Notes: a model not told the origin generated them from the sequence alone. A DNA stretch of 41,073 bases from Cytophagales bacterium (GCA_022360055.1 JAKSDO010000296.1:1-41073), one strand, 5' to 3'; numbered from the stretch's first letter, positions 8,228 through 18,048 are shown. Translations and numbers: made by a program.

Positions 8228-8835
8228 ATCGATTCGCAAAGAAGCTCGGCCTGTTCTTGATTGTTGGGATTCATGCACTTTTTGCGTGCAAATCAGATTA
8301 TATGCCCAAACCCAAAGGATTTAACAGAATACTTCTTCCGAAATATGAATATTCTTCACTCGCAGATTCCTTCCCGTATCAATTCGAATACTCCAAACAT
8401 GCTCGAGTATTGAAGGATTCAAGCTGGATAGCCGAACCGTATTGGATTGATTTATATTATCCGGGATTTCAGGCTTCCATTCAAATTTCTTATAAACCGA
8501 TAAAAGGAAGTGAGAGATTACTCAAAGAGTATCTCGCCACAGCCTATAAATTAACCTCCAAGCACCAGGTAAAAGCCTACGCCATCGATGAAGCGATCAT
8601 TGAAACAAAATCCGGTAAAACAGCCGTGATTGCCAGACTAAGCGGGGAGGTGCCCAGCCAGTATCAATTTTTTAGCACGGATTCAGTTAATCATTTCTTG
8701 CGAGGCGCATTGTATTTCAATACGGCCACTCAAAATGATTCGCTGGCGCCTGTGATTGAATACGTTCGCAAGGATATCATGCATTTGTTAAATACACTGA
8801 AATGGCAGGACGATCAGGTAAAAAATAAAGGTTAA
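8224..8835 (+). CDS. gldD: Gliding motility lipoprotein GldD
   Basis: GldD is a lipoprotein needed for gliding motility and type IX secretion in Flavobacterium johnsoniae. The 203-residue product starts with GTG overlapping the gldE stop (GTGA). It has a lipoprotein signal peptide of about 21 residues ending in HALFAC, so C22 is the lipidated residue. The mature protein starts with the GldD hallmark [14 protein letters not shown]. No enzymatic motif is visible. The 3' end overlaps recG at a shared TAATG. The unbroken gldE-gldD coupling suggests the two proteins act together in the envelope. Confidence 0.92.
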   Translation: MNRFAKKLGLFLIVGIHALFACKSDYMPKPKGFNRILLPKYEYSSLADSFPYQFEYSKHARVLKDSSWIAEPYWIDLYYPGFQASIQISYKPIKGSERLLKEYLATAYKLTSKHQVKAYAIDEAIIETKSGKTAVIARLSGEVPSQYQFFSTDSVNHFLRGALYFNTATQNDSLAPVIEYVRKDIMHLLNTLKWQDDQVKNKG

Positions 8836-10928
8836 TGGATCGTTTTTTCGACACCAGAATCGAGTTTCTTAAAGGTGTTGGACCTGCAAAAGCCGAATTA
8901 CTAAATAAGGAATTAGAGATTTTCTCATTTGGAGATTTAATTCAGTATTATCCGTTCCGATATGAAGATCGCACCAAATTCCATAAAATCGGCGAGGTGA
9001 ATCATTCTAACGCTTTTGTCCAGTTAAAAGGAAAAATAAGCCACCTCGAAATGGTTGGAGCCGGAAGAAAGAAGAGATTGGTCGCTTATCTTTCGGATGA
9101 TACGGGAGAAATGGAACTGGTCTGGTTTAAGGGCGCTCAATGGATGTTAAATAAAATAAAGGTGGGCATTGGGTATATCGTATTTGGAAAGCCCAGCTTT
9201 TTCAATGGAAGATTTAATATCCCTCATCCGGAAATAGACCTTTTAACATCTGCAAATGAGGCAACATCGTTTTTTCAAGCGGTATATCCATCGACAGAGA
9301 AACTCAGATCCCGGTTTCTGGATAGCAAGGGCATTTCCAGATTGGTCAGAAACTTATTCTCAATATCCCATCGACATATACGGGAAAGTTTGTCCGAAAG
9401 AATATGTAATCACTACAGGTTGGCAACAAAGCAGGATGCTCTTTTTCATGTTCATTTCCCAAAAGACCAAAATACATTGCGCAGAGCGCAGTATAGATTG
9501 AAATTTGAAGAATTTTTTTATCTGCAATTACGGCTGATAAAATTAAAACTAACCCGTGTCGAGAAATTCAAAGGTCAGGTATTTAACTCGACAAAAATCC
9601 TTACGGAATTTTATAACCATCACTTGCCTTTTGAGCTCACAAATGCCCAAAAAAAAGTTATCAAAGAGATCTATGGCGACCTGAAGTCCGGGAAGCAGAT
9701 GAATCGTCTAATCCAGGGCGATGTGGGCAGCGGGAAGACGATTGTTTCCTTTTTATGTATGCTGGTGGTTATTGGAAACGGGGCGCAGACCGCCCTGATG
9801 GCGCCAACGGAAATCCTGGCCGATCAGCATTATAATGGGTTGAAACCATTTGCGGATGAACTGGGATTGGAAATGGCGATATTAAAAGGGTCTTCAAAAA
9901 AAAGTGAACGCAAGCATATTGCTGAAAAACTCAGCGACGGCGCTCTTCAAATTTTGATTGGCACGCATGCCTTAATTGAAGACGCGGTTCAATTTAAAAA
10001 CCTCGGACTGGCCATTGTTGATGAGCAGCATCGATTTGGAGTGGCTCAGCGGGCTAAACTTTGGCAGAAAAATCAATCGGTTTTTCCTCATATCCTGGTT
10101 ATGACCGCTACGCCGATTCCGAGAACACTTGCCATGACGCTCTACGGCGATCTGGATGTTTCAATAATTGATGAATTGCCGGCGGGTAGAAAAGAAATTC
10201 TAACCATGCACAAATACGATTCCAATCGACTCGAAACATTCGGGTTTCTCCGAAAACAAATGGCCCAGGGCAGGCAAGTGTATATTGTATATCCGTTAAT
10301 TGAAGAATCTGAAAAACTTGACCTGAAACATCTTACAGATGGATACGAAGCGGTACAGCGGGCTTTCCCTGAATATCGCGCCGGGATACTTCACGGGAAA
10401 ATGAAAGCCGAAGCGAAGGATTGGGAAATGCAGCGATTTCTAAAGAATGAAACACAAATAATGGTTGCTACCACAGTAATAGAAGTAGGTGTAAACGTAC
10501 CGAATGCTACCGTTATGGTCGTTGAAAATGCAGAGCGTTTTGGCCTCGCTCAACTGCATCAACTAAGGGGGCGTGTTGGCCGAGGGGCCGATCAGTCTTA
10601 TTGCATTCTGATCACCGGCTATAAGCTGACCAGGGAAAGCAGAAAACGCATTAATACTATGGTGAGCACAACGAATGGTTTCGAAATTGCAGAGGCAGAC
10701 CTAAAATTGAGGGGCCCGGGAGATTTATTGGGGACTCAACAAAGTGGCATTCTCGATCTTCTCATCGCCGACCTTGGTAAAGATTCTCAAATCCTGGAAA
10801 TAGCCAGACAGGCTGCCGAAGAAGTACTAACGGATGATCCGAATCTTGAAAAAGCAGAAAACGCCCCAATAAGGCAACAGGTAAAAAGTCAGCGAAAATC
10901 CTCTTTGAACTGGAGCAGGATTAGTTAA
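8835..10928 (+). CDS. recG: ATP-dependent DNA helicase RecG
   Basis: RecG remodels stalled replication forks and branched DNA. Length (697) is normal. An N-terminal wedge/OB domain (HSNAFVQLKGKISHLEMVGA; DDTGEMELVWF) precedes the helicase core. Walker A is GDVGSGKT at 295-302, the Walker B box is DEQH at 396-399 followed by RFGVAQR, motif III is TATPIPRT, and motif VI is HQLRGRVGRG. The C-terminal signature RGPGDLLGTQQSG is present. The ATG overlaps the gldD stop. SSB, its known partner, is encoded in the same run of genes. The 3' end faces nrdA across a spacer with repeat copies. Confidence 0.97.
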   Translation: MDRFFDTRIEFLKGVGPAKAELLNKELEIFSFGDLIQYYPFRYEDRTKFHKIGEVNHSNAFVQLKGKISHLEMVGAGRKKRLVAYLSDDTGEMELVWFKGAQWMLNKIKVGIGYIVFGKPSFFNGRFNIPHPEIDLLTSANEATSFFQAVYPSTEKLRSRFLDSKGISRLVRNLFSISHRHIRESLSERICNHYRLATKQDALFHVHFPKDQNTLRRAQYRLKFEEFFYLQLRLIKLKLTRVEKFKGQVFNSTKILTEFYNHHLPFELTNAQKKVIKEIYGDLKSGKQMNRLIQGDVGSGKTIVSFLCMLVVIGNGAQTALMAPTEILADQHYNGLKPFADELGLEMAILKGSSKKSERKHIAEKLSDGALQILIGTHALIEDAVQFKNLGLAIVDEQHRFGVAQRAKLWQKNQSVFPHILVMTATPIPRTLAMTLYGDLDVSIIDELPAGRKEILTMHKYDSNRLETFGFLRKQMAQGRQVYIVYPLIEESEKLDLKHLTDGYEAVQRAFPEYRAGILHGKMKAEAKDWEMQRFLKNETQIMVATTVIEVGVNVPNATVMVVENAERFGLAQLHQLRGRVGRGADQSYCILITGYKLTRESRKRINTMVSTTNGFEIAEADLKLRGPGDLLGTQQSGILDLLIADLGKDSQILEIARQAAEEVLTDDPNLEKAENAPIRQQVKSQRKSSLNWSRIS

Positions 10929-10940
10929 TAATATGCCTCT

Positions 10941-11043
10941 TTTCATCTGTTTATATTTTTTTAGTTTGCTGACACGCAGAGCAATATAATCATGCTCATG
11001 TGTGTCCCGAATTTGCTCCGGCCACGCCTGTTTCATGTGTTTA
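10941..11043. repeat. Dispersed 103-bp repeat, copy A
   Basis: Aligned without gaps to 27528-27630, 86 of 103 positions are identical by my count. Each copy starts and ends with the same 13-nt word, TTTCATnTGnTTA, and has a core GCTCCGG box and TGTGTGTCC. It lies just past the recG stop, on the recG side of the recG-nrdA convergent spacer. On the minus strand it reads as an open frame with ATGAAA at both ends, 90 nt apart, but the aligned peptides differ at 10 of 30 residues, so I do not think the frame is under selection as protein. Confidence 0.7.
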
Positions 11044-11110
11044 AAATTTGCAGAAACCTCACCACGTGCCGTTGATCATCATGATCTTGTGTATCTCAAT
11101 AATTATCTCA

Positions 11111-11163
11111 GGCATGCCTGTGTGTGTCCTAAAATTGCTCCGGCCACGCCGGTTTCATCTGTT
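11111..11163. repeat. Dispersed repeat, partial copy B
   Basis: About half a unit: the part from TGTGTGTCC through GCTCCGGCCACGCCGG to TTTCATCTG matches the distal half of copy A (10999-11039) with few changes. The proximal half is missing or too diverged to align. The minus-strand frame open in copy A is broken by a stop here. With copy A, two units sit about 100 nt apart between recG and nrdA. Confidence 0.6.
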
Positions 11164-11198
11164 GAGGGCAGGTGAAAAATGTGTAATACCCGGGTACA

Positions 11199-13565
11199 TT
11201 AACTTCCGCATGCCACGCAATCGTCCGGATTATCCAGCGAGCACACCATATCCGACTGATTTTGTGTTTTAATTTCTTCAGAAGAAGGTTGCGTTTTTTG
11301 ATTTTTCTGAACCGTGAATTTAATTGCATCAGCGGCAGCTTTCGTTCTCAGATAGTACATCCCCGTTTTAAGCCCCTTTTTCCACGCATAGAAATGCATT
11401 GAAGTGAGCTTGCCGAAGTTTGGATCCTGAATGTGCACATTCATACTCTGGCTCTGGCAGATGAATGCTCCGCGATCTGCTGCCATATCGATTACGGCGC
11501 GCTGAGAGATTTCCCATACGGTTTTATATAAGTTTTTAATTTCCTGTGGAATTTCAGCAATACTTTGGATGGATCCGTTGGCTTCGATCAATCTGTTTTT
11601 CATACCGTCATTCCATAATCCCAGCCTTATAAGATCATTCATCAAATATTTGTTCACAACAATAAATTCGCCACTCAATGTTCGTCGCGTATAAATATTT
11701 GACGTAAAAGGTTCAAAGCACTCGTTGTTGCCAAGGATCTGGGAGGTTGATGCCGTGGGCATTGGAGCGAGCAATAAAGAGTTTCGAACGCCGAATTTTT
11801 TCACCTCATTCTTTAATTCCATCCAATTCCATCTTCCTGAGTCGGGGGTAATGCCCCACATATCAAATTGAAAGATCCCCTTTGATACAGGTGATCCCTT
11901 AAATGTCTCATAAGGGCCATCGACCTTGGCAAGATCTTTTGACGCAGTCATTGCCGCAAAATAGATGGTTTCAAAAATTTCTGCGTTTAACTTCCGGCTT
12001 TCCGGAGCATCAAAGGGCAGACGCAATAGGGCAAACGTATCGGCCAAACCCTGAACGCCTATCCCAATGGGCCGATGACGCATGTTGGAATTTCTGGCTT
12101 CTTCTACCGGGTAATAGTTGACATCGATTACTTTATTGAGATTTTGAGTGACCGTATATGCTATTTCGTATAGTTTTTGATGGTCAAATTTTCCATCGGT
12201 TACAAATTTTGAGAGTGCGATGGAGGCCAGGTTACAAACTGCCACTTCGTCTTTTGAAGTATATTCAGTGATCTCGGTACAAAGATTACTCGATTTTATT
12301 GTTCCGAGATTTTTTTGGTTTGACTTTTTATTAGCAGAATCCTTATATAAAATATAGGGGACCCCCGTTTCGATTTGTGCTTCGAGCATCTCAAACCAAA
12401 GGTCCTGCGCTTTCACAATGTTTCTGGCTTTTCCTTCCTTTTCGTATTTGGTATATAGTTTTTCAAACTCATCTCCGTAGACTTCTTGAAGCCCTGGCGC
12501 TTCGTTAGGACAGAATAATGACCATTCATCATTGTTTTCGACACGCTTCATAAAAAGATCCGGAATCCATAGCGCGTAGAAGAGGTCGCGCGCCCTGAGC
12601 TCTTCTTTTCCATGGTTTTTCTTCAATTCGAGAAAATCAAAAACATCTGCATGCCAGGGCTCGAGATAAATAGCAATACTTCCTTTGCGTTTCCCGCCTC
12701 CCTGATCTACGTATCGGGCTGTCATGTCAAAATTTCGCAGCATGGGCACAATTCCATTTGAGGTGCCGTTCGTTCCCTTTATGTAGGATCCCTTTGCCCG
12801 AACTTGATGAATACTCAATCCTATTCCGCCTGCCGACTGGGATATCTTGGCACACTGTTTTAGTGTATCATAAATTCCCTCAATGCTGTCTTCCTTCATG
12901 GTAAGTAAGAAGCATGAGGAAAGCTGAGGTTTTGGGGTTCCCGCATTGAAAAGGGTCGGTGTGGCATGAGTAAACCATTTCTCCGACATGAGATTATATG
13001 TTCTGATGGCAGCATCGATATCCTCCATGTGAATACCTACGGCGACCCGCATGATCATATGCTGGGGACGTTCGACCACCTTATTGTCCAATCGCATCAG
13101 ATACGAACGCTCCAGGGTCTTATATCCAAAGTAATCGTAGTTAAAATCACGGTCGTAGATAATCGATGAATCGAGGAGAGCAGCGTTATTTTTAATGATG
13201 CCGTAAACCTTTTTTGAGATTAGCGATGCAGTTTCACCGGTCTTCGGATCTATGTATGTGTAAAGTCTTTTCATGGTATTTGAAAAAGACTTTGATGTGG
13301 TCTTATGCAGATTAGATACTGCAATCCTTGCCGCCAGCTTTGCATAATCCGGATGTTTTGTTGTTAGACTTGCCGAGGTTTCCGCTGCGAGGTTATCCAA
13401 TTCCTGGGTAGTAACACCGTCGTACAACCCATTGATAACTTTCTTGGCTACTTCAATCGGTTCGACATATTTCATGTCCAAACCATAGCAAAGTTTTTCA
13501 ATTCGGGCAGTGATCTTGTCAAATTTTACTGATTCTCTTCTGCCGTCTCTTTTAATTACTAACAT
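11199..13565 (-). CDS. nrdA: Ribonucleoside-diphosphate reductase, alpha subunit
   Basis: Large catalytic subunit of class I ribonucleotide reductase, which makes deoxynucleotides. The 788-residue protein has an N-terminal ATP-cone allosteric domain (residues 1-90, [20 protein letters not shown]), then the ten-stranded barrel. Active-site signatures are [16 protein letters not shown] with one redox Cys, SSNLCTEIT with the thiyl-radical Cys, and [35 protein letters not shown] marks the substrate-phosphate region. The C-terminal tail ends CVACGS, a C-X2-C pair that re-reduces the active site. It follows nrdB by 28 nt on the same strand. The 3' end converges on recG. Confidence 0.96.
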   Translation of the reverse strand: MLVIKRDGRRESVKFDKITARIEKLCYGLDMKYVEPIEVAKKVINGLYDGVTTQELDNLAAETSASLTTKHPDYAKLAARIAVSNLHKTTSKSFSNTMKRLYTYIDPKTGETASLISKKVYGIIKNNAALLDSSIIYDRDFNYDYFGYKTLERSYLMRLDNKVVERPQHMIMRVAVGIHMEDIDAAIRTYNLMSEKWFTHATPTLFNAGTPKPQLSSCFLLTMKEDSIEGIYDTLKQCAKISQSAGGIGLSIHQVRAKGSYIKGTNGTSNGIVPMLRNFDMTARYVDQGGGKRKGSIAIYLEPWHADVFDFLELKKNHGKEELRARDLFYALWIPDLFMKRVENNDEWSLFCPNEAPGLQEVYGDEFEKLYTKYEKEGKARNIVKAQDLWFEMLEAQIETGVPYILYKDSANKKSNQKNLGTIKSSNLCTEITEYTSKDEVAVCNLASIALSKFVTDGKFDHQKLYEIAYTVTQNLNKVIDVNYYPVEEARNSNMRHRPIGIGVQGLADTFALLRLPFDAPESRKLNAEIFETIYFAAMTASKDLAKVDGPYETFKGSPVSKGIFQFDMWGITPDSGRWNWMELKNEVKKFGVRNSLLLAPMPTASTSQILGNNECFEPFTSNIYTRRTLSGEFIVVNKYLMNDLIRLGLWNDGMKNRLIEANGSIQSIAEIPQEIKNLYKTVWEISQRAVIDMAADRGAFICQSQSMNVHIQDPNFGKLTSMHFYAWKKGLKTGMYYLRTKAAADAIKFTVQKNQKTQPSSEEIKTQNQSDMVCSLDNPDDCVACGS

Positions 13566-13593
13566 TTCAGGTATTTAAGGTTATGATTGTATA

Positions 13594-14586
13594 TTAAAAG
13601 TCTTCGTCTAATGTGAATTTTGGAGCGTCGGATTCCTCGTTTTGAATAACTCCGGCCTTTTGATATTCGGCAACGCGTTTTTCAAAGAAATTTGTTTTTC
13701 CCTGCAAAGAGATCATTTCCATGAAATCAAAAGGATTTGTGGAGTTGAATGCGCGGTCACAGCCGAGCTCCTGCAGCAATCTGTCGGCAACAAACTCGAT
13801 ATATTGGCACATCAATTCCGCATTCATACCGATGAGTTTCACAGGTAAAGCTTCTGTTACAAATTCCTTCTCAATTTCAACAGCATCTTTGATGATTTCA
13901 ACTACCGTATCGTTTGGAAGTTTATTTACCAAATGGTTGTTGTAGATCAAACAGGCAAAATCACAGTGCAAACCTTCGTCTCTTGAGATTAATTCGTTTG
14001 AAAAACTCAACCCAGGCATCAATCCTCGTTTTTTAAGCCAGAAAATCGAACAGAAACTACCGCTGAAAAAGATGCCTTCTACAGCGGCAAAGGCAATGAG
14101 TCGTTCGGCAAAGGTTCCTTTTTCAATCCATCTTAAAGCCCACTCGGCTTTTTTCTTTACCAGAGCCATGGTGTCAATTGCATGAAGCAAACGGTCTTTC
14201 TCCAACGGATCTTTGATATATGTATCGATCAATAGAGAATAAGTTTCGGAATGAATGTTTTCTATTGCTATTTGAAAGCCATAAAAAAACTTTGCCTCTG
14301 TATATTGAACCTCAGCTACAAAATTTTCCGCAAGATTTTCATTTACAATTCCGTCACTGGCAGCAAAAAAAGCAAGTACATGCGAAATGAAATGTCGTTC
14401 GCCGTCATTCAGATTTGCCCAATCTTTAAGATCCTGGCTGAGGTCAATTTCTTCGGCCGTCCAAAAACTGGCTTCCGCCTTTTTATAAAATTCCCAGATG
14501 TCGTTATGCACAATGGGAAAAAGAACAAACCGATCTTTGTTTTCCTTTAAGATAGGTTCGACGCCAACGTCGCTTTGCTTACTCAT
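13594..14586 (-). CDS. nrdB: Ribonucleoside-diphosphate reductase, beta subunit
   Basis: Radical-generating subunit of class I ribonucleotide reductase. It closely resembles the eukaryote-like R2 group: [19 protein letters not shown] and [12 protein letters not shown]. By comparison with mouse R2, the di-iron ligands are D78, E109, H112, E170, E204 and H207, and the tyrosyl radical residue is Y116; all are present. The C-terminal tail ends FTLDEDF, matching the short acidic-aromatic tails that dock on the alpha subunit. Length is 330. It is the first gene of the nrdB-nrdA pair, reading leftward away from the rpmB operon. Confidence 0.96.
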   Translation of the reverse strand: MSKQSDVGVEPILKENKDRFVLFPIVHNDIWEFYKKAEASFWTAEEIDLSQDLKDWANLNDGERHFISHVLAFFAASDGIVNENLAENFVAEVQYTEAKFFYGFQIAIENIHSETYSLLIDTYIKDPLEKDRLLHAIDTMALVKKKAEWALRWIEKGTFAERLIAFAAVEGIFFSGSFCSIFWLKKRGLMPGLSFSNELISRDEGLHCDFACLIYNNHLVNKLPNDTVVEIIKDAVEIEKEFVTEALPVKLIGMNAELMCQYIEFVADRLLQELGCDRAFNSTNPFDFMEMISLQGKTNFFEKRVAEYQKAGVIQNEESDAPKFTLDEDF

Positions 14587-15015
14587 TTTTATTATAGTTT
14601 TATATATGTATTCGTTCCGTTTTAATCGATTCTGATCATAGCACCTGATTTACGGACGACGTTTATTAAATATTGCCTAGGTCTTGACTAAATAAAAAAG
14701 AGAGAGCAATAGCTTCCGGATATGATAAAAATTCTAAGGCATAATTTTCCAAATATGATCAAAACTGGTCGAAAAATCAAGGCAAACTCCGGTATGAATC
14801 TGATGGCTGTAGAAAAAGAAAATTGACCGGATGTATAATCTTTTGATATATAATGCCTTACTTATTAGTGTTCAAACCAAAGCTTGAAAAAACAATTTGC
14901 AATATTTATTCAATATGAGAATTTACCTAAAATATGCAAATGCTTTTTTGATCTTAGAAATTTTTTCCTCATCTTTGCAGACCAATTTGTGAATCGACAT
15001 AATTTACGTTAAAAA
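14587..15015. other. Divergent nrdB / rpmB intergenic region
   Basis: About 430 nt, A+T rich, with no supported ORF. It must hold the leftward promoter of nrdBA and the rightward promoter of rpmB; only the latter is recognisable (14947-14977). I looked for a paired NrdR-type box in front of nrdB and did not see one. Confidence 0.5.
14947..14977 (+). promoter_or_regulatory. Putative rpmB operon promoter
   Basis: TTTG at 14947-14950 and CATCTTTG at 14970-14977 (7 of 8 to TAnnTTTG) are separated by 19 nt. The start codon of rpmB lies 38 nt downstream, which leaves a leader of about 30 nt. Confidence 0.5.
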
Positions 15016-15255
15016 ATGGCTAGAGTTTGTCAAATTACAGGGAAGAGACCACTGGTGGGAAACAACGTTTCGCATGCCAATAATAAGACAAAAAGGAAAT
15101 TTTATCCCAATTTGCACAAGAAAAGATTTTATGTCCCTGAGGAAGATCGATGGATTACCTTGAAGGTATCCGCAAAAGCGATCAGAACCATTAATAAAAA
15201 CGGGATTACTGCTGTCTTAAAAAAAGCGAGAAAGCAGGGCAACATATTAGTATAA
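15016..15255 (+). CDS. rpmB: Large-subunit ribosomal protein bL28
   Basis: A 79-residue basic ribosomal protein. The start [20 protein letters not shown] is diagnostic, followed by [20 protein letters not shown] and a C-terminal [14 protein letters not shown]. It is the first of three small translation genes transcribed together (rpmB, rpmG, a DUF4295 gene) that end at a strong terminator before ftsY. Confidence 0.97.
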   Translation: MARVCQITGKRPLVGNNVSHANNKTKRKFYPNLHKKRFYVPEEDRWITLKVSAKAIRTINKNGITAVLKKARKQGNILV

Positions 15256-15282
15256 TAAACGAATTCTAACTAATCTTAAATC

Positions 15283-15465
15283 ATGGCAAAAAAGGGAAAT
15301 AGAGTTCAGGTAATTTTGGAGTGCACGGAGCATAAAAACTCAGGCGTACCAGGCACTTCCCGTTACATCACTACAAAAAACAGGAAGAATACGACGGAAA
15401 GGTTGGAAATAAAGAAGTACAACCCGATTCTGAAGAAACATACTATTCACAAAGAAATTAAATAA
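15283..15465 (+). CDS. rpmG: Large-subunit ribosomal protein bL33
   Basis: A 60-residue ribosomal protein. [20 protein letters not shown], then [11 protein letters not shown] and a basic C-terminus [15 protein letters not shown], match bL33. Only one Cys (C14) is present, so this is the zinc-free form. It lies 27 nt after rpmB and 2 nt before the DUF4295 gene. Confidence 0.96.
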   Translation: MAKKGNRVQVILECTEHKNSGVPGTSRYITTKNRKNTTERLEIKKYNPILKKHTIHKEIK

Positions 15466-15467
15466 TC

Positions 15468-15623
15468 ATGGCTAAGAAGGTTGTAGCGACGCTAAAAACA
15501 AAAGGTGTAAAAAACTACGCCAAAGTTATCAGGGCCGTCAAATCTGAAAAAACCGGCGCGTATACATTTAGGGAAGAAATCGTTAGTGTCGACCATGTGA
15601 AAGACTCGCTGTCAAAGAACTAA
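15468..15623 (+). CDS. DUF4295 family small basic protein
   Basis: A 51-residue ORF: MAKKVVATLKTKGVKNYAKV at the start, KTGAYTFREEIV in the middle, DSLSKN at the end. This is the DUF4295 family, found in Bacteroidota directly after rpmB and rpmG. It starts 2 nt after the rpmG stop, so it should be co-translated in step with two large-subunit proteins. The position, size and Lys-rich N-terminus suggest a ribosome-associated protein of this phylum; that is inference from context. The terminator at 15646-15673 ends the operon after it. Confidence 0.88.
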   Translation: MAKKVVATLKTKGVKNYAKVIRAVKSEKTGAYTFREEIVSVDHVKDSLSKN

Positions 15624-15645
15624 ATTGTGCTGACATCAAACATTT

Positions 15646-15673
15646 AAATCCCTGAAGACAGGGATTTTTTTTT
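15646..15673 (+). terminator. Rho-independent terminator of the rpmB-rpmG-DUF4295 operon
   Basis: AAATCCCTG (15646-15654) and CAGGGATTT (15659-15667) form a perfect 9-bp stem with an AAGA loop, and the 3' arm runs into nine consecutive T (15665-15673). It is 22 nt after the DUF4295 stop and 29 nt before the ftsY start. Confidence 0.9.
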
Positions 15674-15702
15674 CATTATTCAACAATATCTCCGCCATCA
15701 GG

Positions 15703-16656
15703 ATGTTTAAGTTTTTCAACAAAAGCAATAAAGAAAGCCTGGATAAGGGATTGGAAAAAAGTAAAAGTAACTTTTTTTCAAAACTGGGTAAAGCTGTTGT
15801 CGGAAAGTCTACCGTAGATGAAGAAGTTCTGGATGAGCTTGAAGAAGTTCTGATTACCTCCGATGTAGGTGTAGAAACTACCATTAAAATCATTGAGCGG
15901 ATTGAAGAACGTGTTGCCAGAGACAAATACCTCAACACCCAGGAGCTCGATCGAATTTTAAAAGAAGAGATCGCCAAACTGCTAGAAGAAAATAATATCG
16001 AGGATCAGGAAGATTTTTACCTTCCTGAAGATAAAAAGCCATATATCATATTAGTCGTGGGGGTGAATGGCGTGGGAAAGACTACAACAATAGGAAAACT
16101 CGCCGGACGGTTTAAGGAGCGGGGAAAGCAGGTGGTTTTGGGAGCTGCGGATACATTTAGGGCGGCTGCCGTGGATCAGCTAAAATTATGGGGAGAGCGT
16201 GTTGGGGTGCCTGTAGTCGCTCATGGCATGAATACGGATCCTGCTTCTGTGGCCTATGATGCCGTAAAGCAAGGAGTCGATACCGGAGCCGATCTGGTAA
16301 TTATTGACACTGCCGGACGGCTTCACACCAAGGTAAATCTCATGAATGAGTTATCCAAAATCCGGAGGGTGATTCAAAAGTTCCGGGGAGATGCCCCACA
16401 CGAAGTTTTACTGATATTGGATGGCAGCACAGGTCAAAACGCTGTGATCCAGGCCAGAGAATTTACAAAAGCGACAGAAGTAAATTCTATTGCGATCACA
16501 AAATTGGACGGTACGGCCAAGGGGGGGGTAGTTTTGGGCATTAGTGACGAATTTAAGATTCCTGTAAAGTATATCGGCGTGGGCGAAAAAGTTAATGACC
16601 TGCAGATATTCAATAAATTTGAATTTGTAGATTCATTTTTCAGCAAGAACCGTTAA
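15703..16656 (+). CDS. ftsY: Signal recognition particle receptor FtsY
   Basis: The SRP receptor GTPase, which delivers ribosome-nascent chain complexes to the membrane. At 317 residues it lacks the long acidic A domain of E. coli FtsY; the N domain starts directly. The P-loop is GVNGVGKT at 120-127, followed by DTFRAAAVDQL, the DTAGR box, and TKLDGTAKGG. ATG at 15703 lies just after the preceding operon's terminator. Its stop overlaps the stop of the convergent DUF6048 gene by 4 nt. The order rpmB-rpmG-DUF4295-ftsY-rimO is common in Bacteroidota; here two leftward genes sit between ftsY and rimO. Confidence 0.96.
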   Translation: MFKFFNKSNKESLDKGLEKSKSNFFSKLGKAVVGKSTVDEEVLDELEEVLITSDVGVETTIKIIERIEERVARDKYLNTQELDRILKEEIAKLLEENNIEDQEDFYLPEDKKPYIILVVGVNGVGKTTTIGKLAGRFKERGKQVVLGAADTFRAAAVDQLKLWGERVGVPVVAHGMNTDPASVAYDAVKQGVDTGADLVIIDTAGRLHTKVNLMNELSKIRRVIQKFRGDAPHEVLLILDGSTGQNAVIQAREFTKATEVNSIAITKLDGTAKGGVVLGISDEFKIPVKYIGVGEKVNDLQIFNKFEFVDSFFSKNR

Positions 16657-17375
16657 GGTTTCTTCTTTTTCTCTTTGACCGCGTTTTTATTTTCATTGGT
16701 ATAGATGATTTTCTTACGGAAAGGCAACCTGTAGGAGATATAATAGTTGAATCCGAAAGAAGAAGTATTTATATTTTTTCCGAATCCGGGAATATAATAT
16801 GGACGCAAATCATTTGTTTGTGTGGTTTTCATTAAAAGTTTAAAGCGCAGGGAAAAACCCATGTAGAGTTGCTTTACGATTCGTATCTTCAACCCGGTCA
16901 CCATTTCATACCAGGTTGCTTTGCCGTTATCACTTCTTGAAGTTTCCCTGGTATTTGGCCACCCAGTCTGAGATTGTATGATGGCTTGGGTATCGTAATC
17001 GAGTTTGTCATTGAAAGACGATGTAGCATACCTCAAGCCAAAGAACATAACATTCAGATTTTGATCTTGATGCATGAAATTTATATCTGCGCCGACCCTT
17101 AGGTAGGAGCCATTGTTTTCATAAACATACGTCGGCTCATCCAGTTTGTAATTTGATAAGCCGTAATTTGCGACGATAAAGAGGCGATCGAAGTCAATAT
17201 CCGCCTCCGCTTCAATAAAACCACGCTTTTCCGAAAACAGCATATAGCCAAATGTGCCCGGATCGCCTCCGATCCTTATGGCAGAGGGGACATAGCGGTC
17301 AACTTGTCCGAAAAGGTCTGAGCCGGCCACCAGAAACAACAATATGCTAAAAAAACACCTCAATATTTGCTTCAT
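16653..17375 (-). CDS. DUF6048 family envelope protein
   Basis: A 240-residue protein with a signal peptide of about 23 residues (MKQILRCFFSILLFLVAG, cleavage after LFG or GQ). The rest alternates short beta-strands rich in Tyr, Phe and Gly (SYLRVGADINFMHQ; FFGLRYATSSF; LYMGFSLRFKLLM), as in small outer-membrane barrels, and ends in a Lys-rich tail. It matches what I recall of DUF6048, which in Bacteroidota sits after a DUF6452 lipoprotein gene. Its start overlaps the end of the DUF6452 gene by 29 nt. Function unknown; an outer-membrane role is inferred. Confidence 0.7.
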   Translation of the reverse strand: MKQILRCFFSILLFLVAGSDLFGQVDRYVPSAIRIGGDPGTFGYMLFSEKRGFIEAEADIDFDRLFIVANYGLSNYKLDEPTYVYENNGSYLRVGADINFMHQDQNLNVMFFGLRYATSSFNDKLDYDTQAIIQSQTGWPNTRETSRSDNGKATWYEMVTGLKIRIVKQLYMGFSLRFKLLMKTTQTNDLRPYYIPGFGKNINTSSFGFNYYISYRLPFRKKIIYTNENKNAVKEKKKKP

Positions 17376-17907
17376 TTAATCTAGAAAGCTTGTCCTCCAC
17401 CAAATTAATTGTCTGAAATGTACTCTCGTCAACTTTTACGTTCGTATAAGTAATTTCCACACCGCAATCCTCGGAAATGATCCTTTGCCTCCTGCGGTAA
17501 GTTACCGTGATGATATGGGGCGTAGGATTTACATGATAATTGGTGTCTATTTCAATTGGGTCTAGAGAAAGTGTATCATAAGTGATGGAATCGAGCATTT
17601 CGAGTCTGAATGATGTCCTTTCACCGGCAGGGTCAACAGGTAACGTCAGTATTGATCGGATTAAGGTATCCGGCGTATAGAATACAGAATCATTCCCTAT
17701 GGCAGTTACTTCATGGAATACCGTATCAACCGGTTCCAGAATTATTTCCCCGGATTCGAGGGTATCTGCCCTTATAAATTCAACGAGGAGGTGATTGTTG
17801 AAAATGGATATGCAATCTTCATTTGCACATGAAAAAAATATTAATCCGCTCAAAAAAACGATTCCCCAAAAAATAGATCTTATCGACCTGCTTTTTTGCT
17901 CATTCAT
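17347..17907 (-). CDS. DUF6452 family lipoprotein
   Basis: A protein of about 186 residues with an N-terminal lipoprotein signal: a basic start, the hydrophobic segment IFWGIVFLSGLIFFSC, and a lipobox Cys directly followed by ANEDC. The mature part is beta-rich with many Thr and Asp, and ends in a conserved CGVEITYTNVKVD stretch. The two mature cysteines (EDC and ECG-like EDCG) may form a disulfide. I chose the ATG at 17907; an ATG at 17916 adds three residues. It is coupled to the following DUF6048 gene by a 29-nt overlap, so the two products probably work together in the envelope. Function unknown. Confidence 0.68.
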   Translation of the reverse strand: MNEQKSRSIRSIFWGIVFLSGLIFFSCANEDCISIFNNHLLVEFIRADTLESGEIILEPVDTVFHEVTAIGNDSVFYTPDTLIRSILTLPVDPAGERTSFRLEMLDSITYDTLSLDPIEIDTNYHVNPTPHIITVTYRRRQRIISEDCGVEITYTNVKVDESTFQTINLVEDKLSRLNEANIEVFF

Positions 17908-18021
17908 ATACAGCATTTCAAAATGAAACGCAAATTTATCTATTTAATTGAAATTAATGCGCTTTTCCTGCCATTAAGAAATGCCAACCATTTCCGGTGG
18001 TCCCGCCCGGATAATTTTTAC

Positions 18022-18029
18022 TAATTTTG
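18022..18029 (+). promoter_or_regulatory. Putative -7 box of the rimO promoter
   Basis: TAATTTTG fully matches TAnnTTTG and lies 19 nt before the rimO TTG start. The -33 region has no clear TTTG. The transcript leader would be about 14 nt. Confidence 0.45.
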
Positions 18030-18048
18030 CTGCCTAATTGATAAAATC

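Noticed and set aside
10827-11036. 69-residue minus-strand ORF at the recG 3' end
   Set aside because: It consists of repeat copy A plus the antisense of recG; the repeat-encoded peptide is not conserved between copies and copy B has a stop in the same frame.
10941-11163. CRISPR array from the repeated units near recG
   Set aside because: Only one full and one partial unit are present, the unit is 103 bp long, there are no regular spacers and no cas genes.
11048-11272. 74-residue plus-strand ORF between recG and nrdA
   Set aside because: It spans repeat copy B and the antisense of the nrdA 3' end; no independent support.
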